The notes under the pieces: generated by a model
Databases searched by the model: none
The model's input: only the letters and a program-made list of their open reading frames with translations
Told to the model about the DNA's origin: nothing
Part shown: positions 9,272 through 19,650 of the stretch, in pieces
Layout: each line of letters begins with the position of its first letter
Numbering within the stretch: the first letter of the stretch is position 1
Made by a program: the position numbers and the translations under genes
Source of the DNA: Erwinia oleae
GTDB taxonomy: Bacteria > Pseudomonadota > Gammaproteobacteria > Enterobacterales > Enterobacteriaceae
Assembly: GCF_000770305.1 (NCBI RefSeq)
Contig: NZ_JNVB01000048.1
Location: forward strand, 1-33,071
Direction: 5' to 3'
DNA length: 33,071 nt

Positions 9272-10357
9272 TCAGCCGTTGCGGCGCGCAAAGTCAGTCA
9301 TGAAATCGGTCAGCGCCTGTACGCCTTCCAATGGCATCGCATTATAAATGGACGCTCGCATGCCGCCGACCACGCGATGCCCTTTCAATGCGTGCAGGCC
9401 CGCTTTCGCCGACTCCTCAAGGAATGTGTTATCAAGCGACGCATCTGCCAACAGGAACGGCACGTTCATGCGCGAACGACTGCCTTTCGCCACATCATTA
9501 CGATAAAAATCGCTGTTATCGATGGTGCTGTACAGCAGATCGGCCTTGGCCTGATTACGCTTATCCAGCTCCGCTACACCGCCCTGCTCTTTCAGCCATT
9601 TAAACACCAGACCGGAGAGATACCAGGCAAAGGTAGGAGGCGTGTTAAACATCGAGTCGTTGTCGCTCAGCACCTGATAATCAAGAATGGAAGGCAACGC
9701 TTTATGGGCTTTACCGAGCAGATCCTCACGTACGACAACCAGCGTCAGACCGGCCGGGCCAATATTTTTCTGCGCGCCAGCGTAAATCACGCCATAGCGG
9801 CTGATATCAATGGGGCGTGAAAGAATCGTTGAAGAGAGATCGGCCACTACGACTTTATCGCCGAAATCCGGCTCTTCATCAATGGCGATGCCGTCAATGG
9901 TTTCATTTGGACAATAGTGGACGTAGGCCGCGTCGTCAGAGAGCGCCCAGTCGCGCATTGGCGTGATGCCGCGCAGCCCGTCGACGGTTGTTTTAACATC
10001 AATAACGTTTGGCGTGCAGTATTTCAGCGCTTCATTGATCGCGCTGTGCGCCCAATAGCCGCCGTCAACGTAGTCAGCACGGGTACGATCGCCGAGCAGG
10101 TTCATCGGCACCGCCGCAAACTGCGCGCGCGCGCCGCCGTGGCAAAAGAGGACTTTATAGTTCGGGGGGATTTTCAGCAGATCGCGAAAATCCTTTTCGG
10201 CATCGTTGGCTACCTGAAGAAACTCTTTACTGCGATGGCTGATTTCCATCACCGAGGTGCCTGAACCCTGCCAGTTACGCAGTTCCTGTTCTGCACGGCG
10301 CAACACTTCTGCCGGCAGCATTGCCGGGCCGGAGCTAAAATTGAAAACCTGACTCAT
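9272..10357 (-). CDS. serC: Phosphoserine / phosphohydroxythreonine aminotransferase
   Basis: PLP enzyme of serine biosynthesis (3-phosphohydroxypyruvate to phosphoserine) and of pyridoxal phosphate synthesis (4-phosphohydroxythreonine branch), cytosolic homodimer. The 361 residues are one fewer than in E. coli. The N-terminal [11 protein letters not shown], the phosphate-binding [12 protein letters not shown], the segment [20 protein letters not shown] and the PLP lysine in [12 protein letters not shown] (Lys197) are all present, as is the C-terminal [19 protein letters not shown]. The ATG at 10357 lies just after GAGGGGAA. It leads the two-gene operon with aroA. It is divergent from ycaO, and ycaP, which sits between them in E. 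coli, is absent. Confidence 0.97.
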   Translation of the reverse strand: MSQVFNFSSGPAMLPAEVLRRAEQELRNWQGSGTSVMEISHRSKEFLQVANDAEKDFRDLLKIPPNYKVLFCHGGARAQFAAVPMNLLGDRTRADYVDGGYWAHSAINEALKYCTPNVIDVKTTVDGLRGITPMRDWALSDDAAYVHYCPNETIDGIAIDEEPDFGDKVVVADLSSTILSRPIDISRYGVIYAGAQKNIGPAGLTLVVVREDLLGKAHKALPSILDYQVLSDNDSMFNTPPTFAWYLSGLVFKWLKEQGGVAELDKRNQAKADLLYSTIDNSDFYRNDVAKGSRSRMNVPFLLADASLDNTFLEESAKAGLHALKGHRVVGGMRASIYNAMPLEGVQALTDFMTDFARRNG

Positions 10358-10401
10358 TTCCCCTCACCACTTTCAGATCAATCGATACTTTTCTGCATTT
10401 G

Positions 10402-10430
10402 TTTGTATCACTGCCAACCCGGGGCTGCAA
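10402..10430 (-). promoter_or_regulatory. Candidate sigma-70 promoter for serC-aroA
   Basis: On the minus strand a -35-like TTGCAG (10425-10430) is followed after 17 bp by TACAAA (10402-10407). The TGA directly before the -10 hexamer makes it an extended -10 (TGn). It sits about 45 bp upstream of the serC ATG. The -35 matches consensus at only three positions, so this is a prediction by eye. Confidence 0.4.
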
Positions 10431-10552
10431 TGTTTTATCCGGTCAGCCGACCAGTTTGCCCGTGCGGTAAATTCCTTTTCCGCGCATGGCGGTGACGCGA
10501 AAAAGTCCGTATCATTGCGCGTTTTCGACTCTCTTCATCACAAGTGGGCTCT

Positions 10553-12310
10553 ATGACGCAAACGTATATACCCGGCAAAGACGCCGCGCTGGAAGATTCT
10601 ATCGCGCGCTTTCAGCAAAAATTGCAGGATCTCGGTTTCAATATTGAAGAGGCGTCCTGGCTGAATCCGGTGCCTAACGTCTGGTCGGTTCATATTCGCG
10701 ACCGCGACTGCCCGCTGTGCTTCACCAACGGTAAAGGCGCCAGCAAGAAAGCCGCGCTGGCCTCTGCGCTGGGCGAATATTTTGAACGGCTGTCGACCAA
10801 CTACTTTTTTGCCGACTTCTGGCTGGGCAACACGGTTGCCAACGGCGATTTCGTGCATTATCCCAATGAGAGATGGTTCCCGCTGCCGGACGATGAAAGT
10901 CTGCCGGACGGCATTCTCGATGATCACCTGCGCGCATTTTACGATCCTGAAAATGAACTGAACGCCAGCGAGCTGATCGATCTACAGTCCGGCAATGCCG
11001 CGCGCGGCATCTGCGCGCTGCCCTTCACCCGCCAGTCCGATAATCAGACGGTTTACATCCCGATGAATATTATTGGCAACCTCTATGTGTCAAACGGCAT
11101 GTCTGCGGGCAACACGCCAGCCGAAGCGCGCGTGCAGGCACTTTCAGAGGTGTTTGAACGCTATATTAAAAATCGCATTATTGCTGAATCCATCAGCCTG
11201 CCCGTGATTCCGCAAGCCGTGCTGGATCGCTACCCGGGCGTGGTGGAAGCGATTGCGACGCTGGAAGCTGAAGGGTTCCCTATTTTCGCTTACGACGCCT
11301 CGCTGGGCGGCAAGTATCCGGTGATCTGCGTGGTGCTGTTTAATCCGCAAAACGGCACCTGCTTTGCTTCATTTGGCGCGCACCCGGATTTTGGCGTGGC
11401 GCTGGAGCGGACGGTAACAGAACTGCTTCAGGGCCGCGGGCTGAAAGACCTCGATGTCTTTACGCCGCCCACCTTCGACGATGAGGAAGTGGCGGAACAT
11501 GCCAATCTTGAAACGCACTTTATCGACTCCAGCGGCCTGATCTCCTGGGATCTGTTCAAAGACGATGCGGACTACCCGTTTGTTGACTGGCGTTTTAACG
11601 GCACTACAGCAGAAGAGTTCGCTACGCTGATGGCCATTTTCAACGCCGAAGGTAAAGAGGTTTACATTGCGGATTATCAGCATCTGGATGTGTACGCCTG
11701 CCGCATCATCGTGCCCGGCATGTCCGATATCTATCCGGCTGAAGATCTCTTGTTGGCCAATAACAATATGGGTGCAGGCCTGCGTGACGTCGTTCTTTCT
11801 TTGCCCGCCAGCAACTGGAGCAAAGAGGCCTTTCTGGCGCTAATCGACCGGCTTGATGACGAAGGCCATGACGACTTTACGCGCGTGCGTGAACTGCTCG
11901 GCCTGGCAACCGGCAAAGACAACGGCTGGTATACGCTACGCGTTGGCGAGCTGAAAGCGATGCTGGCGTTGGCGGGCGGCGATCTGGATCAGGCGCTGAT
12001 CTGGACGGAGTGGACCATGGAGTTCAACAGTTCCCTCTTCACACCAGCACGCGCAAACTACTATCGCTGCCTGCAAACGCTGCTGCTGCTGAGCCAGGAA
12101 GAAGATCGCGATCCGCTTCAGTATCATACGGCTTTCGTGCGCATGTATGGTCAGGACGCGGTAGACGCTGCTTCGGCGGCGCTGAGCGGCGAAGCTCCCT
12201 TCTATGGTCTTCAGGCGGTGGATGCGCAGTTAGCGGCCTTCCCTGCGCATCAGTCCTTACTGGCGGCCTACGAGAAACTCCAGCAGGCAAAACGTCAAAA
12301 CTGGAAATAG
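10553..12310 (+). CDS. ycaO: YcaO protein, ATP-dependent cyclodehydratase-superfamily member linked to S12 methylthiolation
   Basis: Founding member of the YcaO superfamily, whose members use ATP to activate backbone amides. In E. coli this member has been reported to support RimO-dependent beta-methylthiolation of ribosomal protein S12. I chose the ATG at 10553 (585 residues; E. coli 586) because MTQTYIPGKDAALEDSIARF aligns with the family start. An in-frame GTG three codons upstream is the alternative. ATP-site signatures are visible in NGKGASKKAALASALGEYFER and SEVFERYIKNRIIAES, followed by the long C-terminal region ending in YEKLQQAKRQ. No azole-peptide precursor or partner cyclodehydratase gene is nearby, so there is no sign of a RiPP cluster. 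It ends at a strong terminator before the focA promoter region. Confidence 0.95.
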   Translation: MTQTYIPGKDAALEDSIARFQQKLQDLGFNIEEASWLNPVPNVWSVHIRDRDCPLCFTNGKGASKKAALASALGEYFERLSTNYFFADFWLGNTVANGDFVHYPNERWFPLPDDESLPDGILDDHLRAFYDPENELNASELIDLQSGNAARGICALPFTRQSDNQTVYIPMNIIGNLYVSNGMSAGNTPAEARVQALSEVFERYIKNRIIAESISLPVIPQAVLDRYPGVVEAIATLEAEGFPIFAYDASLGGKYPVICVVLFNPQNGTCFASFGAHPDFGVALERTVTELLQGRGLKDLDVFTPPTFDDEEVAEHANLETHFIDSSGLISWDLFKDDADYPFVDWRFNGTTAEEFATLMAIFNAEGKEVYIADYQHLDVYACRIIVPGMSDIYPAEDLLLANNNMGAGLRDVVLSLPASNWSKEAFLALIDRLDDEGHDDFTRVRELLGLATGKDNGWYTLRVGELKAMLALAGGDLDQALIWTEWTMEFNSSLFTPARANYYRCLQTLLLLSQEEDRDPLQYHTAFVRMYGQDAVDAASAALSGEAPFYGLQAVDAQLAAFPAHQSLLAAYEKLQQAKRQNWK

Positions 12311-12329
12311 CGTTTTTACGCAGGGCGCC

Positions 12330-12365
12330 GATCAAAACAGGCAACAAATATTGCCTGTTTTGATC
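12330..12365 (+). terminator. Strong terminator after ycaO
   Basis: Perfect 15-bp stem (GATCAAAACAGGCAA / TTGCCTGTTTTGATC) with a 6-base loop, 19 bp after the ycaO stop. The U-run is contained in the descending arm. It should isolate the focA-pflB promoters from ycaO read-through, at least in part. Confidence 0.8.
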
Positions 12366-12581
12366 AGACGTTATTTTAACGTTTATTTATGAGTGAACCG
12401 AGCGCCAATAATTACAAATATTAAACATTACGTGTTATTTTTTCACTTTTCCCGCACGTCGTAAAATTTAACCTCAACTATTTATTTAAATTTTCAAATA
12501 TATTTATAGTAATATTTTCAAAGACTTAATAATAAAAAACCGTGTTCTCTGTCAATAAACCCACCAGCCTCCTGATACAAT

Positions 12582-12595
12582 ATGATCCATATCAA
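12582..12595 (+). promoter_or_regulatory. FNR binding site of the focA-pflB promoter
   Basis: ATGAT-CCAT-ATCAA matches the FNR consensus TTGAT-N4-ATCAA at nine of ten positions. Its centre (12588.5) is exactly 41.5 bp before the start point expected from the downstream -10, the class II activator position. The spacing is seen in the sequence; the assignment rests on the known anaerobic control of pfl. Confidence 0.8.
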
Positions 12596-12617
12596 ATTCT
12601 TCTCTATACTCCTTTGT

Positions 12618-12630
12618 TAGTATCTGACTG
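12618..12630 (+). promoter_or_regulatory. Core promoter of focA (-10 element TAGTAT, start near 12630)
   Basis: TAGTAT at 12618-12623 matches TATAAT at four of six positions. No good -35 hexamer is present, as usual for FNR class II promoters where the bound FNR dimer covers that region. A start at about 12630 gives a short 26-base leader before the GTG, containing the AGGGAG ribosome binding site. Confidence 0.55.
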
Positions 12631-12655
12631 TTGACTCATTCAGGGAGACGTTAGT

Positions 12656-13513
12656 GTGAAAGCTGGCAACCCGTTTAATCTGCTCTTACCGTCCGAAATG
12701 GCTAAAGTGGCCGAAGAAGCCGGTGTCTATAAAGCAACAAAACACCCCTTCACCACTTTTTTTCTGGCCATTACTGCTGGCGTTTTTATTTCAATTGCGT
12801 TTGTCTTTTACATTACCGCCACCACCGGTACCGCAGCGATGCCGTGGGGTATCACGAAACTCATTGGCGGCATCTGCTTCTCACTGGGCCTGATGCTGGT
12901 TGTGGTCTGCGGCGCCGATCTTTTTACTTCCACCGTACTGACCATGGTCGCTAAAGCCAGCGGCCATATCTCCTGGGGCCAGCTGATGCGCAACTGGATT
13001 AACGTCTACGTGGGGAATTTTTTCGGTGCGATGTTCTTCGTCGCCCTGATCTGGTTTGCGGGTCAACACATGGTCGATAACGGCGCCTGGGGTCTGAACG
13101 TATTACAGACCGCCGACCATAAAATGCACCATACTTTCATTGAGGCCGTCTGCCTTGGCACCCTGGCGAACCTGATGGTGTGCATGGCGGTATGGATGAG
13201 CTACTCCGGCCGCAGCCTGACCGACAAAATGTTGGCGATGGTGCTGCCGGTTGCCATGTTCGTCGCCAGCGGTTTTGAACACAGCATCGCCAACATGTTT
13301 ATGATCCCAATGGCGATTATCATCAAAGATTTTGCTTCACCGGAGTTCTGGCAGGCAGCAGGCGTCACCGCCGCGCAGTTCTCACATCTCACGGTGAAAA
13401 ACTTTATTATCGACAATCTGATCCCGGTGACCATCGGCAATATTATCGGCGGCGGCCTGCTGGTTGGATTAACGTACTGGGTTATCTATTTACGCGACGG
13501 CGATCATCACTGA
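12656..13513 (+). CDS. focA: Formate channel FocA
   Basis: Pentameric inner-membrane channel of the FNT family that exports and re-imports formate made by PflB. The 285 residues equal the E. coli length. Six membrane helices are evident. The gating loop residues Leu89-Phe90-Thr91 (GADLFTSTVL) and His209 (ASGFEHSIANM) occupy the same positions as in E. coli. The start is a GTG at 12656 with AGGGAG eight bases upstream; E. coli focA also begins with GTG. It is followed by pflB after 72 bp, with no strong terminator, and the two are surely co-transcribed. Expression should rise under anaerobiosis through FNR. Confidence 0.98.
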   Translation: MKAGNPFNLLLPSEMAKVAEEAGVYKATKHPFTTFFLAITAGVFISIAFVFYITATTGTAAMPWGITKLIGGICFSLGLMLVVVCGADLFTSTVLTMVAKASGHISWGQLMRNWINVYVGNFFGAMFFVALIWFAGQHMVDNGAWGLNVLQTADHKMHHTFIEAVCLGTLANLMVCMAVWMSYSGRSLTDKMLAMVLPVAMFVASGFEHSIANMFMIPMAIIIKDFASPEFWQAAGVTAAQFSHLTVKNFIIDNLIPVTIGNIIGGGLLVGLTYWVIYLRDGDHH

Positions 13514-13534
13514 TCTCCAAATTTATGTCCGGCG

Positions 13535-13552
13535 CCCGCTGACTCTGGCGGG
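13535..13552 (+). other. Small stem-loop between focA and pflB
   Basis: Stem CCCGC / GCGGG, extendable by a G-T pair, with a six-base loop, about 30 bp before the pflB start. No U-run follows, so it is not a terminator. It may mark RNA processing or help raise pflB over focA expression, as described for the E. coli operon. The function is speculative. Confidence 0.35.
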
Positions 13553-13585
13553 ATAAAGAATTCCATTAAAGAAGGTAGGTATCAA

Positions 13586-15868
13586 ATGAGCGAGCACAAC
13601 GAAAAACAGGCAGTTGCCTGGACGGGCTTTGCAGAAGGCGAATGGCAGAAAAGCGTCAACGTGCGCGACTTCATTCAGAAAAACTACACGCCGTATGAAG
13701 GTGACGAATCTTTCCTGAGCGGCGCAACTGAAGCCACCAACGCCCTGTGGGACAAGGTGATGGAAGGCATCAAGCTGGAAAACCGTACCCATGCGCCGGT
13801 AGATTTTGATACCGACCTGGCTTCAACCATCACCTCTCACGATGCGGGCTACATCAATAAAAAACTGGAAACCATCGTTGGTTTGCAGACTGACGCGCCA
13901 CTGAAACGTGCGCTGATCCCCTTCGGCGGCATCAAAATGGTTGAAGGGTCCTGTAAAGTTTACGGTCGCGAACTGGATCCGGCCCTGAAACAGGTTTTCA
14001 CCGACTACCGTAAAACCCACAACCAGGGCGTGTTTGACGTTTATACCCCGGATATCCTGCGCTGCCGTAAATCCGGCGTGCTGACCGGTCTGCCTGACGC
14101 CTATGGCCGTGGCCGCATCATCGGTGACTACCGTCGCGTTGCGCTGTACGGTATCGATTATCTGATGAAAGACAAATTCGCCCAGTTCACTTCTCTGCAA
14201 AGTGATATGGAAAACGGCGTGAATCTGGAAGCCACTATTCGCCTGCGCGAAGAGATTGCTGACCAGCATCATGCACTTTCACAGATTAAAGAGATGGCTG
14301 CCAAATACGGCTGCGATATCTCCGGCCCGGCAACCACAGCTCAGGAAGCCGTTCAGTGGACCTACTTCGGCTATCTGGCCGCGGTTAAGTCACAAAACGG
14401 CGCGGCAATGTCCTTTGGTCGCGTTTCAACCTTCCTTGACGTTTACATCGAACGTGACCTGAAAGCCGGTAAAATTACCGAGCAGGAAGCACAGGAACTG
14501 ATCGACCACCTGGTGATGAAACTGCGTATGGTGCGCTTCCTGCGTACGCCTGAGTATGATGAACTCTTCTCCGGCGATCCTATCTGGGCAACGGAATCAC
14601 TGGCAGGTATGGGCGTTGACGGCCGTACGCTGGTCACTAAAAACAGCTTCCGCTTCCTGAATACGCTGTACACCATGGGTCCATCCCCTGAGCCAAACAT
14701 GACCATTCTGTGGTCAGAGAAGCTGCCGCTTAACTTCAAAAAATACGCGGCCAAGGTTTCAATCGATACCTCATCCGTACAGTATGAAAACGATGACCTG
14801 ATGCGTCCTGACTTCAACAACGATGACTACGCCATCGCCTGCTGCGTCAGCCCGATGATCGTCGGTAAGCAAATGCAGTTCTTCGGCGCGCGCGCCAACC
14901 TCGCGAAAACCATGCTTTACGCGATTAACGGCGGCGTTGATGAAAAACTGAAAATGCAGGTTGGTCCGAAAGAAGCGCCAATGATGGACGACGTGCTGGA
15001 TTACGAAAAAGTAATGGCACGCATGGATCACTTCATGGACTGGCTGGCTAAGCAGTACGTGACCGCGCTGAACGTAATCCACTACATGCACGACAAGTAC
15101 AGCTACGAAGCCTCGCTGATGGCGCTGCACGATCGCGACGTTTATCGCACCATGGCCTGCGGCATCGCCGGTCTGTCCGTAGCGGCTGACTCACTGTCTG
15201 CCATCAAATATGCAAAAGTATCGACCATTCGCGATGAAGACGGCCTGGCCGTTGACTTCAAAATCGAAGGTGAATACCCGCAGTTTGGTAACAATGACTC
15301 TCGCGTTGATGACATCGCCTGCGATCTGGTTGAACGCTTTATGAAGAAAATTCAGAAGCTGCAAACCTACCGCAACGCGGTACCGACTCAGTCCGTGCTG
15401 ACCATTACCTCTAACGTGGTTTATGGTAAGAAAACCGGTAATACGCCAGACGGTCGTCGCGCAGGTGCACCGTTCGGTCCTGGCGCTAACCCAATGCACG
15501 GTCGCGATCAGAAAGGCGCCGTTGCGTCTCTGACCTCGGTTGCAAAACTGCCGTTTGCCTACGCGAAAGATGGTATTTCTTATACCTTCTCCATCGTGCC
15601 AAACGCGCTGGGTAAAGACGACGACGTACGTAAAACCAACCTTGCCGGCCTGATGGATGGCTACTTCCATCATGAGTCCAGTATCGAAGGCGGTCAGCAT
15701 CTGAACGTTAACGTAATGAACCGTGAAATGCTGCTGGATGCGATGGAAGATCCTGAGAAGTATCCTCAGTTAACCATTCGCGTTTCCGGTTATGCAGTGC
15801 GCTTTAACTCGCTGACGAAAGAGCAGCAGCAGGACGTGATCACCCGTACCTTTACTCAGACAATGTAA
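13586..15868 (+). CDS. pflB: Formate acetyltransferase (pyruvate formate-lyase)
   Basis: Glycyl-radical enzyme converting pyruvate and CoA to acetyl-CoA and formate in anaerobic mixed-acid fermentation, cytosolic homodimer. The 760 residues equal the E. coli length. The two adjacent catalytic cysteines lie in [11 protein letters not shown] (about residues 419-420). The radical-bearing Gly735 is in the C-terminal box RVSGYAVRF, counted 25 residues from the end. The ATG at 13586 follows AAGGTAGGT. Codon use is visibly biased to the preferred codons of highly expressed genes (CTG, GGT, CGT, AAC, GAA), as expected. It is activated by PflA encoded downstream and ends in a strong terminator. Confidence 0.99.
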   Translation: MSEHNEKQAVAWTGFAEGEWQKSVNVRDFIQKNYTPYEGDESFLSGATEATNALWDKVMEGIKLENRTHAPVDFDTDLASTITSHDAGYINKKLETIVGLQTDAPLKRALIPFGGIKMVEGSCKVYGRELDPALKQVFTDYRKTHNQGVFDVYTPDILRCRKSGVLTGLPDAYGRGRIIGDYRRVALYGIDYLMKDKFAQFTSLQSDMENGVNLEATIRLREEIADQHHALSQIKEMAAKYGCDISGPATTAQEAVQWTYFGYLAAVKSQNGAAMSFGRVSTFLDVYIERDLKAGKITEQEAQELIDHLVMKLRMVRFLRTPEYDELFSGDPIWATESLAGMGVDGRTLVTKNSFRFLNTLYTMGPSPEPNMTILWSEKLPLNFKKYAAKVSIDTSSVQYENDDLMRPDFNNDDYAIACCVSPMIVGKQMQFFGARANLAKTMLYAINGGVDEKLKMQVGPKEAPMMDDVLDYEKVMARMDHFMDWLAKQYVTALNVIHYMHDKYSYEASLMALHDRDVYRTMACGIAGLSVAADSLSAIKYAKVSTIRDEDGLAVDFKIEGEYPQFGNNDSRVDDIACDLVERFMKKIQKLQTYRNAVPTQSVLTITSNVVYGKKTGNTPDGRRAGAPFGPGANPMHGRDQKGAVASLTSVAKLPFAYAKDGISYTFSIVPNALGKDDDVRKTNLAGLMDGYFHHESSIEGGQHLNVNVMNREMLLDAMEDPEKYPQLTIRVSGYAVRFNSLTKEQQQDVITRTFTQTM

Positions 15869-15882
15869 ACCCTTCTGAGAAA

Positions 15883-15910
15883 AAAAGGCTCCACGTTTGT
15901 GGAGCCTTTT
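15883..15910 (+). terminator. Rho-independent terminator of focA-pflB
   Basis: Twelve-bp perfect stem (AAAAGGCTCCAC / GTGGAGCCTTTT) with a GTTT loop, 14 bp after the pflB stop. It should stop most focA-pflB transcripts before pflA. Confidence 0.92.
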
Positions 15911-15964
15911 CTATAGTGTGGTTTGCCAGCCGTCTGACTTTCAGGTTGCGGGCAAAACAGACTA

Positions 15965-16002
15965 ACGCAGCTCAAAGACTGCGTGCCTGCCGAATGGCAG
16001 GC
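15965..16002 (+). other. Tandem stem-loops upstream of pflA
   Basis: Two adjacent perfect stems lie between pflB and pflA: ACGCAG / CTGCGT (15965-15984, 8-base loop) and GCCTGCC / GGCAGGC (15985-16002, GAAT loop). They abut with no spacer and end 23 bp before the pflA ATG, leaving the GGAG at about 16011 free. Neither has a U-run. They could stabilise the pflA leader or be an attenuation or processing structure. Confidence 0.55.
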
Positions 16003-16025
16003 TCTACCGTGGAGAATTCATCGCA

Positions 16026-16766
16026 ATGTCAGTTACAGGTCGTATTCACTCGTTTGAATCCTGCGGGACCGTTGACGGCCCCGGCATCCGCTTTATCACC
16101 TTTTTTCAGGGCTGCCTGATGCGCTGCCTCTACTGCCACAACCGTGATACCTGGGACACGCACGGCGGCAAAGAGATTACCGTTGAAGAGCTGATGAAGG
16201 ACGTGGTTTCCTATCGCCACTTTATGAACGCCTCTGGCGGCGGCGTCACTGCGTCAGGCGGCGAAGCAATATTGCAGGCTGAATTTGTGCGTGACTGGTT
16301 TCGTGCCTGTCACGCGGAAGGCATCAATACCTGTCTGGATACCAATGGTTTTGTGCGTCGCTACGATCCGGTAATCGATGAACTGCTGGAAGTGACCGAT
16401 TTGGTGATGCTGGATCTCAAGCAGATCAATGATGATATTCATCAGATTCTGGTGGGCGTATCCAATCATCGCACCCTGGATTTCGCCCGTTACCTGGCGA
16501 AGAAAAAAATCCGTACCTGGATCCGCTTCGTGGTGGTGCCGGGTTATTCCGATGATGATGATTCGGCGCATCGCCTGGGCGAGTTTACCCGTGATATGGG
16601 CAACGTGGAAAAAATTGAGCTGCTGCCCTATCACGAACTGGGCAAGCACAAGTGGATCGCAATGGGTGAAGACTACAAGCTGGACGGTATCCATCCACCA
16701 AAGGCCGAGACGATGGACAGAATAAAAGGCATCCTTGAAGGCTATGGCCACAAAGTGATGTACTGA
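16026..16766 (+). CDS. pflA: Pyruvate formate-lyase-activating enzyme (radical SAM)
   Basis: Radical S-adenosylmethionine protein that abstracts hydrogen from the PflB glycine to create the glycyl radical. The 246 residues equal the E. coli length. The [4Fe-4S] cluster motif CLMRCLYC supplies Cys30, Cys34 and Cys37. The activase signature [12 protein letters not shown] and the SAM-site segments LDTNGF and LDLKQ follow. The ATG at 16026 has GGAG about 11 bases upstream. It sits 157 bp after pflB behind a strong terminator, so it needs its own promoter or read-through. It is convergent with ycaD across a shared terminator. Confidence 0.98.
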   Translation: MSVTGRIHSFESCGTVDGPGIRFITFFQGCLMRCLYCHNRDTWDTHGGKEITVEELMKDVVSYRHFMNASGGGVTASGGEAILQAEFVRDWFRACHAEGINTCLDTNGFVRRYDPVIDELLEVTDLVMLDLKQINDDIHQILVGVSNHRTLDFARYLAKKKIRTWIRFVVVPGYSDDDDSAHRLGEFTRDMGNVEKIELLPYHELGKHKWIAMGEDYKLDGIHPPKAETMDRIKGILEGYGHKVMY

Positions 16767-16771
16767 AATGC

Positions 16772-16798
16772 AAAAAGGCGCCATCCGGCGCCTTTTTT
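16772..16798. terminator. Bidirectional terminator between pflA and ycaD
   Basis: Stem AAAAAGGCGCC / GGCGCCTTTTT (11 bp) with an ATCC loop, flanked by A and T tracts. It lies between the stops of convergent pflA (plus) and ycaD (minus), so it can serve both strands. Confidence 0.9.
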
Positions 16799-16811
16799 AC
16801 CTCTGCCGTTA

Positions 16812-17963
16812 TCAGGCGTGAGCCATTGGCGTCGCGTGTTTACCGGCATTACGCATCAGCATCACCAGATAGATCAAGGCAACCGCAGCAATCATCACAA
16901 AAAGTACCCGATCGGAATAGTTTTGCATCAGCATGGAGGTCATTGCAGGCCCGACCAGGCTGCCGACGGTATAGCTGAGCAGCAGCGCCTGATTCATCGC
17001 CACCAGTTCATGATGCGCCACCGTTTCGCAGGCCCATGACATCGCCAGCGGATAGAGCGTAAACCCTGCGCAACCCAGCACGAACAGCGCGGGCGCCATC
17101 GCGGCGTTGCTCAGCATGGCGATCGCGCCAATAATCACCACAAACACCTGTACGCGCAGCACCAGCAGGCGGCCGTAGCGGTCTGCAAGACGTCCTACCG
17201 GCCACTGCCCGACAATGCCAGCACTGACCAGCAGCGCCATCCAGTAACCTACCGTGGCGTCACTCATGCCCTGATGCGAAAGGTAGAGCGGCATCAGCCC
17301 GTACAGTGACCCGAGCAGAATGCCGGATATGATGCAGCCATTGATACCAAGGCGCGCGTTGCGGCGGCGCAGCATCGGCCACATACGGCCCGGCGCGGCA
17401 TTTTCCTCATCGCCCTGTGCGGTGATGCGGGTAAAGATCAGCGGAAGGATCGCGGCAATAACCACAGCGGTAACCCAGGGAAGCACATGCAGAAGTTCCG
17501 TTGAGACGCGGCTGACCAGCAACTGTCCGGCGACCGTACCAAGGTAATAAACGATCATGTAGGCTGCCAGCAGTTGCCCGCGATTGCGTACCGTACCGCT
17601 GCACAGTAATGCGCTTTCCACCACCACCCAAATCAGCGCACAGGCCGTTCCGGCAGCAAAACGCCATAGCGTCCATGCCCAAAAGCCCTCTTCCAGCCCC
17701 AGCGCTGCCGTGGCGAGTGCAAAAACGAAGGAAGCGAGATAATAGCTGCGATTAAAGCCAAGCCGTTTTATGGTCCAGCCAGCCAGCAGCGTGCCAGACA
17801 GGTTCCCTGAATAATATGACGAACTGACCGCGCCGACCTGCCAGGTCGGAAGCGCATCATGTATCAGCCAGAGCGGCACCAGCGTGTTAAGCACGGCAAT
17901 AGAAATTGTCATTAATAACATGCCGCAGAGCAGCAGAATGACAGGACGGGACCAGGCGGACAT
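16812..17963 (-). CDS. ycaD: MFS transporter, YcaD family
   Basis: Twelve-helix inner-membrane transporter of the major facilitator superfamily; the substrate of YcaD is not known. From the ATG at 17963 it has 383 residues (E. coli 382, from memory). The MFS loop motif appears as [14 protein letters not shown] in the second half and as the degenerate [14 protein letters not shown] in the first. Alternating hydrophobic segments are clear throughout. In-frame ATGs at 18002 and 18053 would add 13 or 30 residues, but family proteins begin near [12 protein letters not shown]. The Shine-Dalgarno is weak for every candidate, so the start is the least certain point. It is convergent with pflA, and the E. 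coli genes between ycaD and pflA (ycaM, ycaN, ycaK) are absent. Confidence 0.88.
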   Translation of the reverse strand: MSAWSRPVILLLCGMLLMTISIAVLNTLVPLWLIHDALPTWQVGAVSSSYYSGNLSGTLLAGWTIKRLGFNRSYYLASFVFALATAALGLEEGFWAWTLWRFAAGTACALIWVVVESALLCSGTVRNRGQLLAAYMIVYYLGTVAGQLLVSRVSTELLHVLPWVTAVVIAAILPLIFTRITAQGDEENAAPGRMWPMLRRRNARLGINGCIISGILLGSLYGLMPLYLSHQGMSDATVGYWMALLVSAGIVGQWPVGRLADRYGRLLVLRVQVFVVIIGAIAMLSNAAMAPALFVLGCAGFTLYPLAMSWACETVAHHELVAMNQALLLSYTVGSLVGPAMTSMLMQNYSDRVLFVMIAAVALIYLVMLMRNAGKHATPMAHA

Positions 17964-18259
17964 AATCAGTAAATAACCAAAATGGAAAGATTTTGCGCGC
18001 ATAATGCCACCGGTAACCGTAAAGTCAACGGGCGAAAAACAGACGCAGCACAATTTGCTGGCGATCGATTTAATTTTTTTATCTACAAAGGGTTACAGAG
18101 CAAAGCGAAGCGGCATTGTGCGGGTTTATGTTAATGATAAATGAAGCTTTTAGGCGTTTCGCCTCGCTTCCTTTCGATAACATTTATTTTTCTTAGATTA
18201 TGCAAACCGCCCATAAAAAAACCCGCCGGGTGGCGGGTCTGATTTATGGCTCATGATGG
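17964..18259. other. Intergenic stretch between serS and ycaD
   Basis: About 296 bp with no credible gene. It holds the serS terminator near 18215-18238 and presumably the ycaD promoter. A small stem (GGCG-TTT-CGCC) near 18152 is too short to interpret. In E. coli dmsABC and ycaC lie between serS and ycaD; no remnant is recognisable here. Confidence 0.5.
18215..18238 (-). terminator. Rho-independent terminator of serS
   Basis: On the minus strand the stem ACCCGCC / GGCGGGT (7 bp, 4-base loop) is followed by a run of U from the A tract 18215-18220. It begins 22 bp after the serS stop. Confidence 0.88.
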
Positions 18260-19624
<1,365 letters not shown>

Positions 19625-19650
19625 TTACTAACCTTACCGCAACGCCACTT

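Larger units (their letters stand above)
12366..12655 (+). promoter_or_regulatory. focA-pflB regulatory region (AT-rich, with FNR site)
   Basis: Gene-free stretch, clearly more AT-rich than its surroundings, with many A/T runs between about 12400 and 12540. At 12368-12382 there is a small inverted repeat (ACGTTA-TTT-TAACGT). The E. coli counterpart is a complex multi-promoter region controlled by FNR, ArcA, IHF and CRP. Here I can support only the FNR site and one core promoter, listed separately. AT-rich flanks are suitable for IHF, ArcA or H-NS, but I could not name sites with confidence. Confidence 0.6.

Noticed and set aside
9193-9291. N-terminal extension of aroA by 33 residues
   Set aside because: It would overlap the serC 3' end and the intergenic hairpin, and EPSPS proteins begin at MxSLTL.
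9269-9820. 183-residue open frame on the plus strand opposite serC
   Set aside because: A shadow of serC with no family resemblance and no own promoter or ribosome binding site.
10553-12310. YcaO as the core of a RiPP (thiazole/oxazole peptide) cluster
   Set aside because: The neighbours are serC and focA; there is no precursor peptide, E1-like partner, dehydrogenase or exporter, and the sequence is the housekeeping enterobacterial YcaO.
15191-15700. 169-residue open frame on the minus strand opposite pflB
   Set aside because: pflB has strong codon bias, which leaves long antisense open frames; no domain is recognisable.
17964-18053. N-terminal extension of ycaD by 30 residues
   Set aside because: The added residues (Cys-rich, then [12 protein letters not shown]) have no counterpart in the family, although the shorter start has a weak ribosome binding site, so some doubt remains.
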